In this document: piece by piece, positions 31,856 to 41,355 of the stretch
Numbering within the stretch: the stretch's first letter is position 1
Layout of the letters: each line of letters starts with the position of its first letter
From: Acidobacteriota bacterium
GTDB taxonomy: Bacteria > Acidobacteriota > Terriglobia > Acidiferrales > UBA7541
Length of the DNA: 64,000 nucleotides
Direction of reading: 5' to 3'
Assembly: GCA_013289955.1 (NCBI GenBank)
Contig: JABCYZ010000027.1
Span: forward strand, 1 to 64,000
Program-made: the position numbers and the translations under genes
The notes under the pieces: model-generated
What the model was told of the DNA's origin: nothing
The model's input: the letters and a program-made list of their open reading frames with translations, nothing else
The model's database searches: none

Positions 31856-32464
31856 ATGCTTTCTGAGTCAATGACTGCGACCGAGAATAATGTTTCCAAT
31901 TCGTCCTGGTATGCGCTCTACACCCGCCATCAGCATGAGAAAATCGTGGATCAGATTTTAACTAACAAAGGGTTTAGCACGTTTCTTCCGCTATATGCAA
32001 CAACTCACAGTTGGAAGGACCGGACCAAATCACTCCAATTGCCCCTATTTCCATGTTACGTATTTCTGAAGGGCGGCATTGAGCGCCGGCTTCAGATCCT
32101 CACAACGCCCGGACTCTATGGTCTTGTGTCCAGCGCAGGCCAGCCGGCGACGATTCCGGATATAGAAATCGAAGCGATTCGCCGGGTGGTGGAAAGCGGT
32201 ACGCGTGTCGAAGCGCATCCTTACCTCCGGTGCGGAAATTGGGTGAGGGTCAAGAACGGCCCTTTGACCGGAATCGAAGGGATTCTGGTCAGGAAGAAAA
32301 ATATTTCGCGGCTGGTTCTGTCCGTGGAGATATTGGGAACCGCAGCCGCGATCGAGGTCGCAGCATTTCAGGTGGAAGCAATAAATACGCCGCCAGCAAG
32401 AGACTCCTTGGCGGTAGTCGGGACTGGCTCGAGACACAACCGGGACTCCGTAGCGATCGCTTGA
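31856..32464 (+). CDS. specialised NusG/RfaH-type antitermination factor
   Basis: This 202-residue protein has the NusG N-terminal domain SWYALYTRHQHEKIV (about 16-30), PLFPCYVFLKGG and a C-terminal KOW-type domain starting GNWVRVKNGPLTGIEG. It has the layout of the UpxY/LoaP/RfaH paralogues that ride with RNA polymerase to allow read-through of long polysaccharide operons. It is located directly ahead of the Wza-like gene, fitting a locus-specific role over roughly 28 kb of plus-strand genes. I did not find an ops/JUMPstart element in the leader. Confidence 0.88.
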   Translation: MLSESMTATENNVSNSSWYALYTRHQHEKIVDQILTNKGFSTFLPLYATTHSWKDRTKSLQLPLFPCYVFLKGGIERRLQILTTPGLYGLVSSAGQPATIPDIEIEAIRRVVESGTRVEAHPYLRCGNWVRVKNGPLTGIEGILVRKKNISRLVLSVEILGTAAAIEVAAFQVEAINTPPARDSLAVVGTGSRHNRDSVAIA

Positions 32465-32557
32465 GCTTCGGGATGTGATCCCGGGCAATAGCAATGAACC
32501 GAAGCAGGGTGGGACCCCAGCCGCCCATTCGGAGCGAGATTCAGGGGCGAGGATGCC

Positions 32558-33202
32558 ATGAGAAAATTGTTGTATGTAACGACGGCTATATCGCTAGTGA
32601 CGTTCTCTATGTTCGGGCGGGCGCAAGGACAGGCGCGAAACGACATCAAGAACGACAGCGCCAAGGCCGTGGCCGCAGGTGGAGTCAGTTCGCAGCCGCC
32701 GAGAGCAGCGAAAGATGATCCAAACTATTCCATCGCGCCCGAGGACGTCCTCACCATCGATGTGTGGAAGGAACCAGAGATCTCACGGACAGTGCCTGTA
32801 CGCAGAGATGGAAAGATTTCCCTGCCGTTGCTAAACGACCTGCAAGCGGCGGGTTTAACTCCCACCCAGCTTGGTTCCGAGATCGTGGAGAAGCTGAGAG
32901 CAACAATCGTACATCCGCAAGTGACGGTGATTGTTGCGCAGATGAGCAGCCTGCGGATCTACATTCTGGGCCAAGTAACTCGAGCAGGAGCCTATCCCCT
33001 GGTACCCGATATGACGGTGATGCAGGCCTTGTCGATCGCTGGGGGGTTTACGCCGTACGCCAATCTGAAAAAGATCTACGTCATGCGCAGCGAAAATGGC
33101 GTGAGCAGGATATTTCCAATGAATTACAAAGAAGTGATCAACGGGCGCAAACCCCAGCAAAATATCCCGCTGAACCCCGGCGATACGATTGTCGTGCCGT
33201 AG
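32558..33202 (+). CDS. polysaccharide export protein (Wza/SLBB type)
   Basis: This 214-residue protein has a signal peptide (about 1-24), a Poly_export domain starting YSIAPEDVLTIDVWKEPEIS (about 57-76) and one SLBB domain (LRIYILGQVTRAGAYPL, about 130-146), ending NPGDTIVVP. It forms or contributes to the outer-membrane EPS export channel. It is shorter than Wza (one SLBB domain), as usual outside Enterobacteria. No lipobox Cys is seen. The next gene, an outer-membrane barrel, starts 8 bp later. Confidence 0.92.
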   Translation: MRKLLYVTTAISLVTFSMFGRAQGQARNDIKNDSAKAVAAGGVSSQPPRAAKDDPNYSIAPEDVLTIDVWKEPEISRTVPVRRDGKISLPLLNDLQAAGLTPTQLGSEIVEKLRATIVHPQVTVIVAQMSSLRIYILGQVTRAGAYPLVPDMTVMQALSIAGGFTPYANLKKIYVMRSENGVSRIFPMNYKEVINGRKPQQNIPLNPGDTIVVP

Positions 33203-33210
33203 GGAGAAAC

Positions 33211-34644
33211 ATGACTAAAGTAGCTCGCTTTCTCTATGGAGTGCCCCTTGCTGCGGTTTTATGTATGCCCACAATCCGCGCCCAAGGAACCGATGCGGCT
33301 AAACCTGAGCCAAGCGTGCAACCTGTCGCACCTTATCAACCGCCCCTGCCAGCCGGGAGCACAAGCATACTGGCTGTCAACCCCAGCTCGGACATCCCCG
33401 TAGCGGGGGATGACCGGCCACTGAGTGGTCTGCAGGGTCAGATGTTGGGACCAAATTTGGGCCCCCGCAACGTGCTAGTGCCTAGCTTCACCGTGGTGTC
33501 GCAACTGGCCACAGGTTCTTCTGCGTCAGGTCTTTCTGAGCCGGCACTCTTCAATTATCTGCTGGCTACGCTGGATTTGAACCACGCAACAGATAGGGCC
33601 GATCTTTTGCTGCACTATACGGGCGGGGGAATGCTCTCGTCGTATTTGAACGCGACTGTCCAAGAGCTGGAATTCACATACAGCTACAAGTGGCAGCGCT
33701 GGTCGCTCCTGCTGGGCGATGACGCCAGCTATCTTTCGGAATCACCTTTTGGGTTTGGAGGTGTGGGGGGCCTGGACTTGCTCACGGGAGACTCGCCGTT
33801 CGGCCCTGGAGGCCCTCTGAGCTCCATCCTGGGGCCCAATCAAACGATTCCTACCATCTTGGTTCCGAGATTGAGCAACACTGCCGTATCTCAAGTGGAA
33901 TACAACATCAGTCCACGTTCTTCTTGGACTGCTTCCGGTTCTTACGGAACACTGGATTTCCTGGGTGTGGACTACATCAACAGCGCTGAAACACTATTCC
34001 AGACAGGTTACAACTACTCACTCAGTCCACGGAGTTCGATCGCCGTAATTTATCGTTTCGATGATTTCCGATTCACGCAATTTTCACAGTCGATCGTAAA
34101 TCAGGTGATGCAGTTTGCCTATGAGCGCAATGTGACCGGGAGACTGAACTGGCATGTGGCCGCCGGTCCGAGTCTGGTGATGCTTCGTGGGGTGCTGACG
34201 GGCTATGGAAACAAGGTTTCCTGGGCCGTCGATGGCGCACTCAGCTACAAGATGGATCGCTCGACGTTGCAGCTTAGCTACGCCCACCTTGTGACGGGCG
34301 GGAGCGGAGTATTGTTCGGGGCGCAGACGGGGCAGGTGCAAGCGACCCTCGAGCGAGCGCTGAGTCCGAGGTGGCAAGGTTCGGCATCGCTAGGCTACGC
34401 AACCAATGGGAGCCTGATACCAGCCGCTGCCAGTTCGGCAAGGGAAAACTACAACTCCTGGTACGCTACCGTTCGGCTCAACCATCAATTCCGGCCCGGA
34501 ACGGCTTTCTTCGTCAGTTATCAAGCGCAACTGGAAGCCCTGAGTCCCGGCGCTTGCACCACTCCGACCTGTGGAACCAGCTCCATTTCTCACGAATTTT
34601 CAGTCGGTTTCAATTTTAGCTTGCGACCCATCTCATTGCGATAA
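33211..34644 (+). CDS. outer-membrane beta-barrel protein of the EPS locus
   Basis: From the ATG at 33211 (GGGAGA upstream) the product is 477 residues. It has a signal peptide (about 1-24), a Pro-rich periplasmic linker, and from about residue 90 a run of alternating amphipathic strands with aromatic ends, finishing SVGFNFSLRPISLR, typical of a porin-like barrel. No sequence family is recognised. Its position between the Wza-like protein and Wzz suggests that it is the outer-membrane pore or secretin partner of the exporter. The reading frame opens upstream at 32764, but that part overlaps the export gene out of frame. Confidence 0.75.
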   Translation: MTKVARFLYGVPLAAVLCMPTIRAQGTDAAKPEPSVQPVAPYQPPLPAGSTSILAVNPSSDIPVAGDDRPLSGLQGQMLGPNLGPRNVLVPSFTVVSQLATGSSASGLSEPALFNYLLATLDLNHATDRADLLLHYTGGGMLSSYLNATVQELEFTYSYKWQRWSLLLGDDASYLSESPFGFGGVGGLDLLTGDSPFGPGGPLSSILGPNQTIPTILVPRLSNTAVSQVEYNISPRSSWTASGSYGTLDFLGVDYINSAETLFQTGYNYSLSPRSSIAVIYRFDDFRFTQFSQSIVNQVMQFAYERNVTGRLNWHVAAGPSLVMLRGVLTGYGNKVSWAVDGALSYKMDRSTLQLSYAHLVTGGSGVLFGAQTGQVQATLERALSPRWQGSASLGYATNGSLIPAAASSARENYNSWYATVRLNHQFRPGTAFFVSYQAQLEALSPGACTTPTCGTSSISHEFSVGFNFSLRPISLR

Positions 34645-34789
34645 CTGCGAGGAAAAGCAAAAGATGTCCAAAAGAGCCGCCAAAAGGAAAATAGGCACGG
34701 CGTTTTGACGGGGAAATATTCCCGGCTGGCGTGAACCAAATCTTGATCCTGTGGTGGATGAAAGTGTTGACCCATAGGTGAAATAGAAA

Positions 34790-36427
34790 ATGTCCACAGA
34801 GAGGCAAGGAATGTCTAACAAAGCAGACGAAGGAGTTCCGCGCGGGTGGGAAGAATATCTGGCCGTCGTTGTACGGCGGCGCTGGTGGATCGTGCTTCCG
34901 CTGTTTTTGACCTGGCTGGCGGTGTGGGGGGGGAGCTGGTTTTTGCCAACCACTTACACGTCCGATGCGCTGGTCTCCGCGGAACAAGAGAAAGTGTCTG
35001 ATCTATACGTGATGGAGAACGTCAATGTGAATCTCCAAAATCGCTTGCAGAGCACGACCCAAAAGGTCTTGAGCTATGCCAGCCTCCGGGAGATCATAAA
35101 CCACTTCAAGCTTTATGAAACGCCTTCCCGGATGACCGGTTTTTTCAAGCCCAAGGACCCGGTCGATCAAATGCGGGGCGACATCAAGATCGAGCTCGTC
35201 GGAGCTCCGGGATATCGGGGTGAGTTTTTCACTTTCAAGATTCACTATTCGGCGGATACGCCGGAACTTGCGCAGCAGGTAAATACCGAGCTGACGTCCC
35301 TTTTTATCAACGAAAATGTAAGGGCTCAGAGACAGCTTTCAGAAAATACAACGGCTTTTCTGGACGGCGAACTTGCGGATGCGCGCACCAAAATGGAAGA
35401 GCAGGAAGCGGAAGTCTCAGCATTCAAAGCCAAGCACGTTGGAAACCTGCCAGGCCAGTTGCAAAGCAACGTCCAAATCCTTGCCGGCCTGCAAGCAGAG
35501 ATGGCGAGTACGCAACACGCGCTGGACACTTCGAAGCAACAGAAGATCTACCTGGAATCGCTCCTGCAGCAATACCAATCAGCGCAAGCGAGCATGGGCG
35601 GTGACTCGGATGCAATATCAACGCAAACGATCGATAAGGAGTTGCAGGATTTGCGCTTGCAGCTGCAGAACCTGCGTACTCGCTATACCGATGGCCATCC
35701 GGACATAGTCGCGCTGGAAGACAAGATCGCCAAAACCGAGGCGCTGAGGAAGAAGAATGACGCGGAAATCGCATCCAATCAGCAGGCCGGCAAATCAAAA
35801 ACCCCAGTGGATTTCTCTGCTGCGGAAGGCGTGCAACGCGGCACGCCCACGGCAGTCATGCAGCTCCAGAGCCAGTTGAAGGCCAATCAATTGGAGATCC
35901 AAAACGAGCAGCAGCACGCGAAAGACCTTGAGGCACAAACATCGGCTTACCAAGCCCGCCTGAATCTGACGCCGGAGACAGAGCAGGAGCTGACAGTCGT
36001 CTCTCGCGGCTACGACGAAGCCAAATTCAATTACAATTCGCTTCTTCAGAAGCAAACGCAGTCGCAACTCGCTACAAGCCTTGGGCAACAACAGCAGGGT
36101 CAACAGTTCCACGTCGTCGATCCACCTAAGCTGCCAGACAAGCCTTCGGCGCCAAACCGTTTTCTTATCAGTCTTGTCGGGTTGGCAATGGGAGCCGTTT
36201 TCGGGCTGAGCATTGCCACCATTCTTGAACTAACCGACGTGCGATTCCGCCAAGAGAAAGATCTGGAAGGAATTCTTCCCGCTCGCATGCTGGTCGGGAT
36301 ACCGCGCCTGAGCACGCCTAAAGAGGACCACTCTCGCCTTATCGTCCGATACATAGAATTCGGCGCAGTGACAATCGTGGCTTTATTGGTTTTTACCGGC
36401 AACCTATACGTGTATTACAACGGTTGA
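34790..36427 (+). CDS. Wzz/GumC-type polysaccharide chain-length regulator
   Basis: This 545-residue protein has an N-terminal membrane helix (about 34-52), a Wzz domain, a long periplasmic coiled coil (about 185-425, including a GNVR-like DIVALEDKI segment), a Pro-rich motif PPKLPDKPSAPNR before the second membrane helix (about 458-478), and a third hydrophobic C-terminal segment. It lacks a kinase domain, so the ATPase is supplied by the next gene. It sets chain length and links synthesis to export. ATG 34811 is an alternative start with a better ribosome-binding site (AAGGA). Confidence 0.9.
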   Translation: MSTERQGMSNKADEGVPRGWEEYLAVVVRRRWWIVLPLFLTWLAVWGGSWFLPTTYTSDALVSAEQEKVSDLYVMENVNVNLQNRLQSTTQKVLSYASLREIINHFKLYETPSRMTGFFKPKDPVDQMRGDIKIELVGAPGYRGEFFTFKIHYSADTPELAQQVNTELTSLFINENVRAQRQLSENTTAFLDGELADARTKMEEQEAEVSAFKAKHVGNLPGQLQSNVQILAGLQAEMASTQHALDTSKQQKIYLESLLQQYQSAQASMGGDSDAISTQTIDKELQDLRLQLQNLRTRYTDGHPDIVALEDKIAKTEALRKKNDAEIASNQQAGKSKTPVDFSAAEGVQRGTPTAVMQLQSQLKANQLEIQNEQQHAKDLEAQTSAYQARLNLTPETEQELTVVSRGYDEAKFNYNSLLQKQTQSQLATSLGQQQQGQQFHVVDPPKLPDKPSAPNRFLISLVGLAMGAVFGLSIATILELTDVRFRQEKDLEGILPARMLVGIPRLSTPKEDHSRLIVRYIEFGAVTIVALLVFTGNLYVYYNG

Positions 36428-36559
36428 GTGGTCACGAAACCGGAGAGTCGAAGCTTCGAAGCGAGATCCTTTACCGGGGGATACCGCAGCGAATGCTCTC
36501 CTTTGCAAACTGCAGTGTTCCTTGCCGGAAAAACAATTCAGATACAGGAATGGAAACCA

Positions 36560-37489
36560 ATGAGCCAGCTATTTGAAGGATTCAGTAGAGCAACCGTTCG
36601 ACAGAGTCCCAAAGACGCAGTGCCGCTGGAGATGGTTACTAATGAGCTGGTCATGCGTGAGCCCTCGGCAACGGCCGGCGCGCCGGTCAATGCGACGCCC
36701 GAGGTGGCCGGCTCAAGAGGGCCGGTTGAGATCAAAAAAATGGTAGAGAGTGATAAGGCTCGAACAGTGATGGTACAGCCCCCGCCGGTATCGCGTCTCG
36801 TCGCCTGGAATGATCCGAACAGTCTCGGGGCGGAAAAATTCCGAGCGCTAGCCGTCCGGCTCGATGATATTCGAAGGCAGCATGAACTGAAATCTTTGCA
36901 AGCCACCAGTAGCGTGATCAACGAGGGTAAGTCGTTTGTGGCCGCGAATCTGGCCGTTACGCTGGCCAAGTACTCCGGGTCCAAGACGCTTCTGATTGAA
37001 GGTGACTTGCACAGACCGACGCTGGCATCGATGTTCGGACTAAGGGATTTGGAAGGACTGGGCGACTGGTGGACGGGCAGGAACCAGGAGCTTACCCGGT
37101 ACTTGCTTCGATTCACGGGCACCGCCTTGTGGTTTCTTCCAGCAGGAAAGCTCTGCGACCGGCCTTCGGAAATCCTGCGTTCGACACAGCTTGCGGAAGC
37201 CTTTGCGCAACTGAAGAATCAATTTGATTGGATTATCGTAGATTCGACGCCCATGCTCCCGGTGATCGATGCCAACCTCTGGTCGAAACTCGTGGACGGC
37301 ACGTTGCTGGTTGTCCGGGAGGGGGTCGCGCCGCTCAAGGCGCTGAAGAAGGGTTTGCAGTCCCTCGACCATCCGAAGTTGATCGGTGTGGTCGTCAATG
37401 AAGCTTCGGACTTCGATCAGATCGATTATGACGGGCAATATTATGGCGCTCGAAAGTATGGAGAAAACGGGTCGAAAAAACCGCGATAG
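36560..37489 (+). CDS. CpsD/CapB-type BY-kinase ATPase
   Basis: From the ATG at 36560 the product is 309 residues. A variable N-terminal part (about 1-85) precedes the P-loop: Walker A SSVINEGKS, Walker A' TLLIEGDLHRP, Walker B WIIVDSTPML. The C-terminus has a Tyr cluster (DYDGQYYGARKYG), the usual autophosphorylation site. It works with the kinase-less Wzz protein encoded just upstream to cycle polymerisation and export. An in-frame GTG at 36428, abutting the wzz stop, would add 44 residues lacking family similarity. Confidence 0.88.
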   Translation: MSQLFEGFSRATVRQSPKDAVPLEMVTNELVMREPSATAGAPVNATPEVAGSRGPVEIKKMVESDKARTVMVQPPPVSRLVAWNDPNSLGAEKFRALAVRLDDIRRQHELKSLQATSSVINEGKSFVAANLAVTLAKYSGSKTLLIEGDLHRPTLASMFGLRDLEGLGDWWTGRNQELTRYLLRFTGTALWFLPAGKLCDRPSEILRSTQLAEAFAQLKNQFDWIIVDSTPMLPVIDANLWSKLVDGTLLVVREGVAPLKALKKGLQSLDHPKLIGVVVNEASDFDQIDYDGQYYGARKYGENGSKKPR

Positions 37490-37645
37490 TCCGGTGGTCT
37501 TCAAGAGATGACTGCTTTGGCCTAGAGATCCTATTTCTCTGCCGCCTCCATATCCAACGGCGTTCGAAACACGCAAATAAACTGCACTTATGCGCGTCGC
37601 CGTGCCGCGAAACAGGTTTCTTTCAGAATCGCTTTGGCCCGTCAG

Positions 37646-38674
37646 ATGAATTCGAGAAGAATCTCGTGCTCGGCGCTCCCGCTTTTCAGCCGCCTCCTGT
37701 GGACAAGCAGGAGAGGCCTCTTGTCGCCATTCGCCGATGAGCGTGCTCTGACCCTCAAGAGTCGGAAGAGAGCATCGCCGAAATTTGGCGGCACAACTTG
37801 GGCGGACCATCTGTCCGGAAAAAGGTCGCAGGCCGTCACATGGTTCGCTGCGCTGTCGGTATCGGTCCTGGTGCTGATCCTGTATGCGCCGGTACTCGGA
37901 TCGCTGGTGAGGCAATGGTGGGGCGACCCGAACTACGGGCATGGATTTTTCGTTCCGGTCTTCGCGGGCTTTGTTCTCTGGAGCGAGCGCAGCCGGTCGC
38001 GCGCGCAACGGTTCCGTCCGGATAATTTCGGGTTGGCGATCATAGTCTTCGCAATCGGGTTGCGGATTCTCGGAATGCTCGGCGCTGAGCTGTTCATGGC
38101 GCGGCTGTCCTTAGTAATCTTGATCTCAGGAATCGTCCTGTTTTTTGCCGGCCGGCAGGTGCTGCGGTCGATCGCATTTCCCATCGGCTATCTGCTCTTT
38201 ATGATCCCCTTGCCGGCTATTGTGTACTACCAATTGACACTTCCTCTTCAGTTGTGGGCATCAGGATTGGGTGCGACCGGTCTGGTTGCGCTCGGGATTC
38301 ATACAGTGAGAGCAGGGAATTTACTCTATCTGCCGAACTGCACGCTCAATGTCGTTGAAGCATGCAGCGGGATTCGCTCGTTGCTTTCTCTCCTGGCCGT
38401 CGCCGTCGCATACGGATATTTGGCCGAGCAGCGCAACTGGAAACGCGGCGTCTTGGCAATCGCGAGCATTCCGGTTGCGATCGCGACCAACGGTCTGCGT
38501 CTCGTCGCGACCGGCGTGCTGAGTTACTTCTTCGGACCGAACGTGGATTCGGGCGGGGTCCACGTGGCTCTCGGCCTTGGATTTTTCGCGCTGGCTTTTG
38601 CTTTGATCCTCCTCCTTCATAAACTTCTTGGCTTGCACTTGAGACAGCCGCATTCCGCACGGGTCGGTCCATGA
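37646..38674 (+). CDS. exosortase (archaeosortase/exosortase family)
   Basis: From the ATG at 37646 the product is 342 residues with about eight membrane helices. The catalytic Cys is in VEACSGIRSL (Cys240), the Arg in ATNGLRL (Arg285) and the His in GGVHVALG (His306): the triad of a transpeptidase that cleaves PEP-CTERM proteins and is thought to attach them to surface polysaccharide. A basic, unusually long N-terminal extension (about 60 residues) precedes the first helix; its start is uncertain (TTG 37634 is also possible). The ATGA overlap with epsI shows coupling. Confidence 0.93.
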   Translation: MNSRRISCSALPLFSRLLWTSRRGLLSPFADERALTLKSRKRASPKFGGTTWADHLSGKRSQAVTWFAALSVSVLVLILYAPVLGSLVRQWWGDPNYGHGFFVPVFAGFVLWSERSRSRAQRFRPDNFGLAIIVFAIGLRILGMLGAELFMARLSLVILISGIVLFFAGRQVLRSIAFPIGYLLFMIPLPAIVYYQLTLPLQLWASGLGATGLVALGIHTVRAGNLLYLPNCTLNVVEACSGIRSLLSLLAVAVAYGYLAEQRNWKRGVLAIASIPVAIATNGLRLVATGVLSYFFGPNVDSGGVHVALGLGFFALAFALILLLHKLLGLHLRQPHSARVGP

Positions 38675-39300
38675 CTTATCTGAGAGTCTCCGTGGCTGCA
38701 ATTGTTCTTTTGGGGGGGATTTTCGCGACCCATTGCTTCGAACCGAAGGTTGCCGCTGCCCCGCACTGGCCCCTGCGCGAATTTCCGTCCTCCCTGGGCC
38801 TTTCTCAGAGTGAGGATCGTCCGTTCGAGACACAGGTCGTGCGCGCAGTCGGCGCCGATGATTACATCAACCGGGTGTATCTGGGCAGCACACCTCCGAT
38901 CGAGCTGTATGTCGGATATTACAAAGATCAACGTTCCGGCGAAAGAATTCACTCTCCCAAGAATTGCCTTCCAGGCTCGGGATGGGACCCAGTCCACTCC
39001 AGTCTTGTCCAGATTGGTTCCGAGAGTGGGGTTCCTGTTCTTGTGAATGGATATCTAGTGGCTCAGGGAACAAGACGGAGCATGGTCCTCTATTGGTATC
39101 AGTCGCATGGGCGCATTATTGCCAGCGAATACCTGGCTAAGTTCATGCTCATTGCCGACGGGTTAAAGAGCAGGCCGACCGATGGAGCCATGGTCCGCAT
39201 TTGGACAACCGCTGCTGACGGAGAAGCCAGCGCGCAAGCGCGGGCGGCGGATTTCGCGCGCCGCGTCTATCCACAGATCGAGGAATTCCTTCCCGATTGA
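38671..39300 (+). CDS. epsI: EpsI family protein (exosortase partner)
   Basis: This 209-residue protein has one N-terminal membrane helix (about 5-22) and the EpsI/DUF3485 core: ELYVGYYKDQRSGERIHSPKNCLPGSGW with His94 and Cys99, followed by RSMVLYWYQSHGR. In many exosortase systems EpsI is fused to or next to the sortase and is thought to act in EPS/PEP-CTERM processing. It is translationally coupled to the exosortase by a 4-bp overlap. Standard length. Confidence 0.92.
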   Translation: MTYLRVSVAAIVLLGGIFATHCFEPKVAAAPHWPLREFPSSLGLSQSEDRPFETQVVRAVGADDYINRVYLGSTPPIELYVGYYKDQRSGERIHSPKNCLPGSGWDPVHSSLVQIGSESGVPVLVNGYLVAQGTRRSMVLYWYQSHGRIIASEYLAKFMLIADGLKSRPTDGAMVRIWTTAADGEASAQARAADFARRVYPQIEEFLPD

Positions 39301-39468
39301 CAGTTTGTTGCGACCAATGCCCTCGAATCACTGGTTCGTCCCGATTCACCGTTCACAAAAAGATTCCTCCAGGTTACGCAACGCTCAGCCAGCACGCGAG
39401 GCCTTGCGGAAAGAGAAGTTCAGCGTCGGTTCCAAGTCATTGCAGATAGACACAAGGATGGTACTCCC

Positions 39469-39756
39469 ATGAGAAATATAAACCGGCTCTTCAATTCACT
39501 TCCTGCCTGGACCGCAGCCAGACAGATAGTAAGGATGCGTCCGCGGCAATGGATTCTTGCCCTCTCTCTCACCGCCGCTCTATTAAGTTGGGGTTGCCCG
39601 AAACAAGATCCACTCCAGGCCTTCAGTCCCCCGGCGACTCCCATCGATCAGGGCCCGGCACCCGTACCAGAGCCGGCGACGGCGCTGCTATTTGGAGCGG
39701 CACTGTTGATCGGCGGAGCTATCGCGCGCCGGCGGCGCAAGGAAGGGCATAAGTAA
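39469..39756 (+). CDS. mini PEP-CTERM protein with lipobox-like N-terminus
   Basis: This is a 95-residue protein from ATG 39469. It has an N-terminal signal helix (about 28-42) ending LLSWGC (Cys43), a Pro-rich segment of about 27 residues, and a classical PEP-CTERM tail: VPEPAT (66-71), a hydrophobic helix (72-86) and RRRRK. The Cys context resembles a lipobox but has Ser at -3. Cleavage at both ends would leave only a short Pro-rich peptide. It follows the exosortase-EpsI pair and is its likely substrate. Confidence 0.82.
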   Translation: MRNINRLFNSLPAWTAARQIVRMRPRQWILALSLTAALLSWGCPKQDPLQAFSPPATPIDQGPAPVPEPATALLFGAALLIGGAIARRRRKEGHK

Positions 39757-39821
39757 ACCACTCTCGTCCGCTGGTCACAGAAATAGCATCTACCGCATCT
39801 CGCCACAACCTGGAGCGTTCC

Positions 39822-41240
39822 TTGATCCGTCTCTTGCATGCTTATGTTCCGAAACGAACGCTTCTGCTCGGAATTTCAGAAGCTTGTTTAGTCACTCTCG
39901 CACTTATGGCTTCCGCGCTAGCTCGCCTGGGTGCCGGAGAAGCTAGGTTTATGCTCACCTATCAGTATGGCTCCCTGAAGATCCTATTCGTTTCAGTAGC
40001 CTTTCTGGTGTGCATGTATTATTTCGATCTCTATGATTCCGCGATTCTAAGCAATCGGCGCCAGGTACTTGTTCGCCTCATCCAAGTGATGGGGGTCGCG
40101 TATATCGCTTTGGGCCTCTTCTATTACCTCTACCCGCCGATGAAATTAGGCCGGGGAATCTTTCACCTCGGTTTCCTCTTTGCCGGGTTGTTGCTGCTAC
40201 TGTGGCGAAGACTATTTTCCGCTATCAACAATACGCAGGGATTTGCCGAGCGCGTGGTCATTTTGGGCGAAGGGTCACTGGCCGAATCCCTGCTGCACGA
40301 AATCGAAATGCGGCCCGAGCTGGGAATCTGTGTCGCGGGGCGTGAACGATTTCCCGAGATCGAAAACCAGCCTGGTAATAACGAGATCAGCAGGGTGCCG
40401 CTCGTTCTCTCGCAGACCAGCTTCTGTGAGGGTCTCGCCATCAGCCGTCCTGTCCGGGGTATCGACCGTATCGTTGTGGCGATGGATGAACGCCGCGGCC
40501 AACTCCCAGTGGACTTGTTGCTTTCCTTGAAGAATCGTGGCGTGCAAGTCCAGGATGGAAATGATGTCTACGAGTCGATCACAGGGAAGGTTCCAATTGA
40601 ATCCATCCGTTTAAGCTGGCTGCTATTCTCGCCGGGATCTCATACCTCGAGGCTTTTTTTGTTCTACAAGCGGTTTGCATCCGTGGTGATATCGATTGTC
40701 GGGTTGCTGCTCAGTCTGCCGCTGATCCCCTTCGTGATTCTGGCCATCAAGCTAAGTTCGCGTGGCCGTGTCTTGTACTGGCAGAATCGCGTAGGACGCG
40801 ACGACAAGGTCTTTCGCTGCTATAAATTCCGGACAATGCGCTCCGATGCCGAAGCGGAGAGCGGCCCCATCTGGGCCGAGGATCACGATCCCCGAGTCAC
40901 GCCCGTAGGCAGATTCCTTCGCAAGATGCGCATCGATGAGATTCCCCAGTTGCTGAACGTGTTTAAGGGCGATATGAGCCTGGTGGGTCCGCGTCCAGAG
41001 CGGCCCGAGTTTGTCGCGGCGTTGAACGAGCAGATTCCTTACTACCACTTGCGGCATGCCGTTCGTCCAGGGATCACCGGCTGGGCTCAGATTCTTTACA
41101 AGTATGGCAGTTCGGTCGAAGACGCCAAGGAAAAGCTCCGCTACGACCTCTATTACATCAAGAACAGCTCTGTGGGGTTGGACCTACTTATCGTTTTGAA
41201 TACGATCAAGACTGTACTGCTGAGCTGCGGCGCCAAGTAA
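39822..41240 (+). CDS. polyprenyl glycosylphosphotransferase (EPS priming enzyme)
   Basis: The product is 472 residues from a TTG at 39822. Four or five N-terminal membrane helices, a Rossmann-like CoA-binding region (about 145-250; AERVVILGEG), then the bacterial sugar transferase domain (about 285-470): FKRxxD-like helix, NRVGRDDKVFRCYKFRTM, KMRIDEIPQLLNV and SLVGPRPERPEF. This transfers a hexose-1-phosphate to undecaprenyl phosphate, the first EPS step. The layout resembles the exosortase-associated EpsB-type transferase. Confidence 0.93.
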   Translation: MIRLLHAYVPKRTLLLGISEACLVTLALMASALARLGAGEARFMLTYQYGSLKILFVSVAFLVCMYYFDLYDSAILSNRRQVLVRLIQVMGVAYIALGLFYYLYPPMKLGRGIFHLGFLFAGLLLLLWRRLFSAINNTQGFAERVVILGEGSLAESLLHEIEMRPELGICVAGRERFPEIENQPGNNEISRVPLVLSQTSFCEGLAISRPVRGIDRIVVAMDERRGQLPVDLLLSLKNRGVQVQDGNDVYESITGKVPIESIRLSWLLFSPGSHTSRLFLFYKRFASVVISIVGLLLSLPLIPFVILAIKLSSRGRVLYWQNRVGRDDKVFRCYKFRTMRSDAEAESGPIWAEDHDPRVTPVGRFLRKMRIDEIPQLLNVFKGDMSLVGPRPERPEFVAALNEQIPYYHLRHAVRPGITGWAQILYKYGSSVEDAKEKLRYDLYYIKNSSVGLDLLIVLNTIKTVLLSCGAK

Positions 41241-41355
41241 CACGTCGCTTCCGTCTGATCGAAGAATCACCCCTGCTTTCCTCCAGACGCACCATGGAAG
41301 GTCGAGTGAGAGGTTTAACGAGTCCGAGTATGGCGTTGGGGATAGCCGCGTAATC

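Noticed and set aside
36428..36559. GTG start for the CpsD-like ATPase directly after the wzz stop
   Set aside because: The 44 extra residues have no family similarity and ATG 36560 has a ribosome-binding-like GGA, so the shorter form is preferred.
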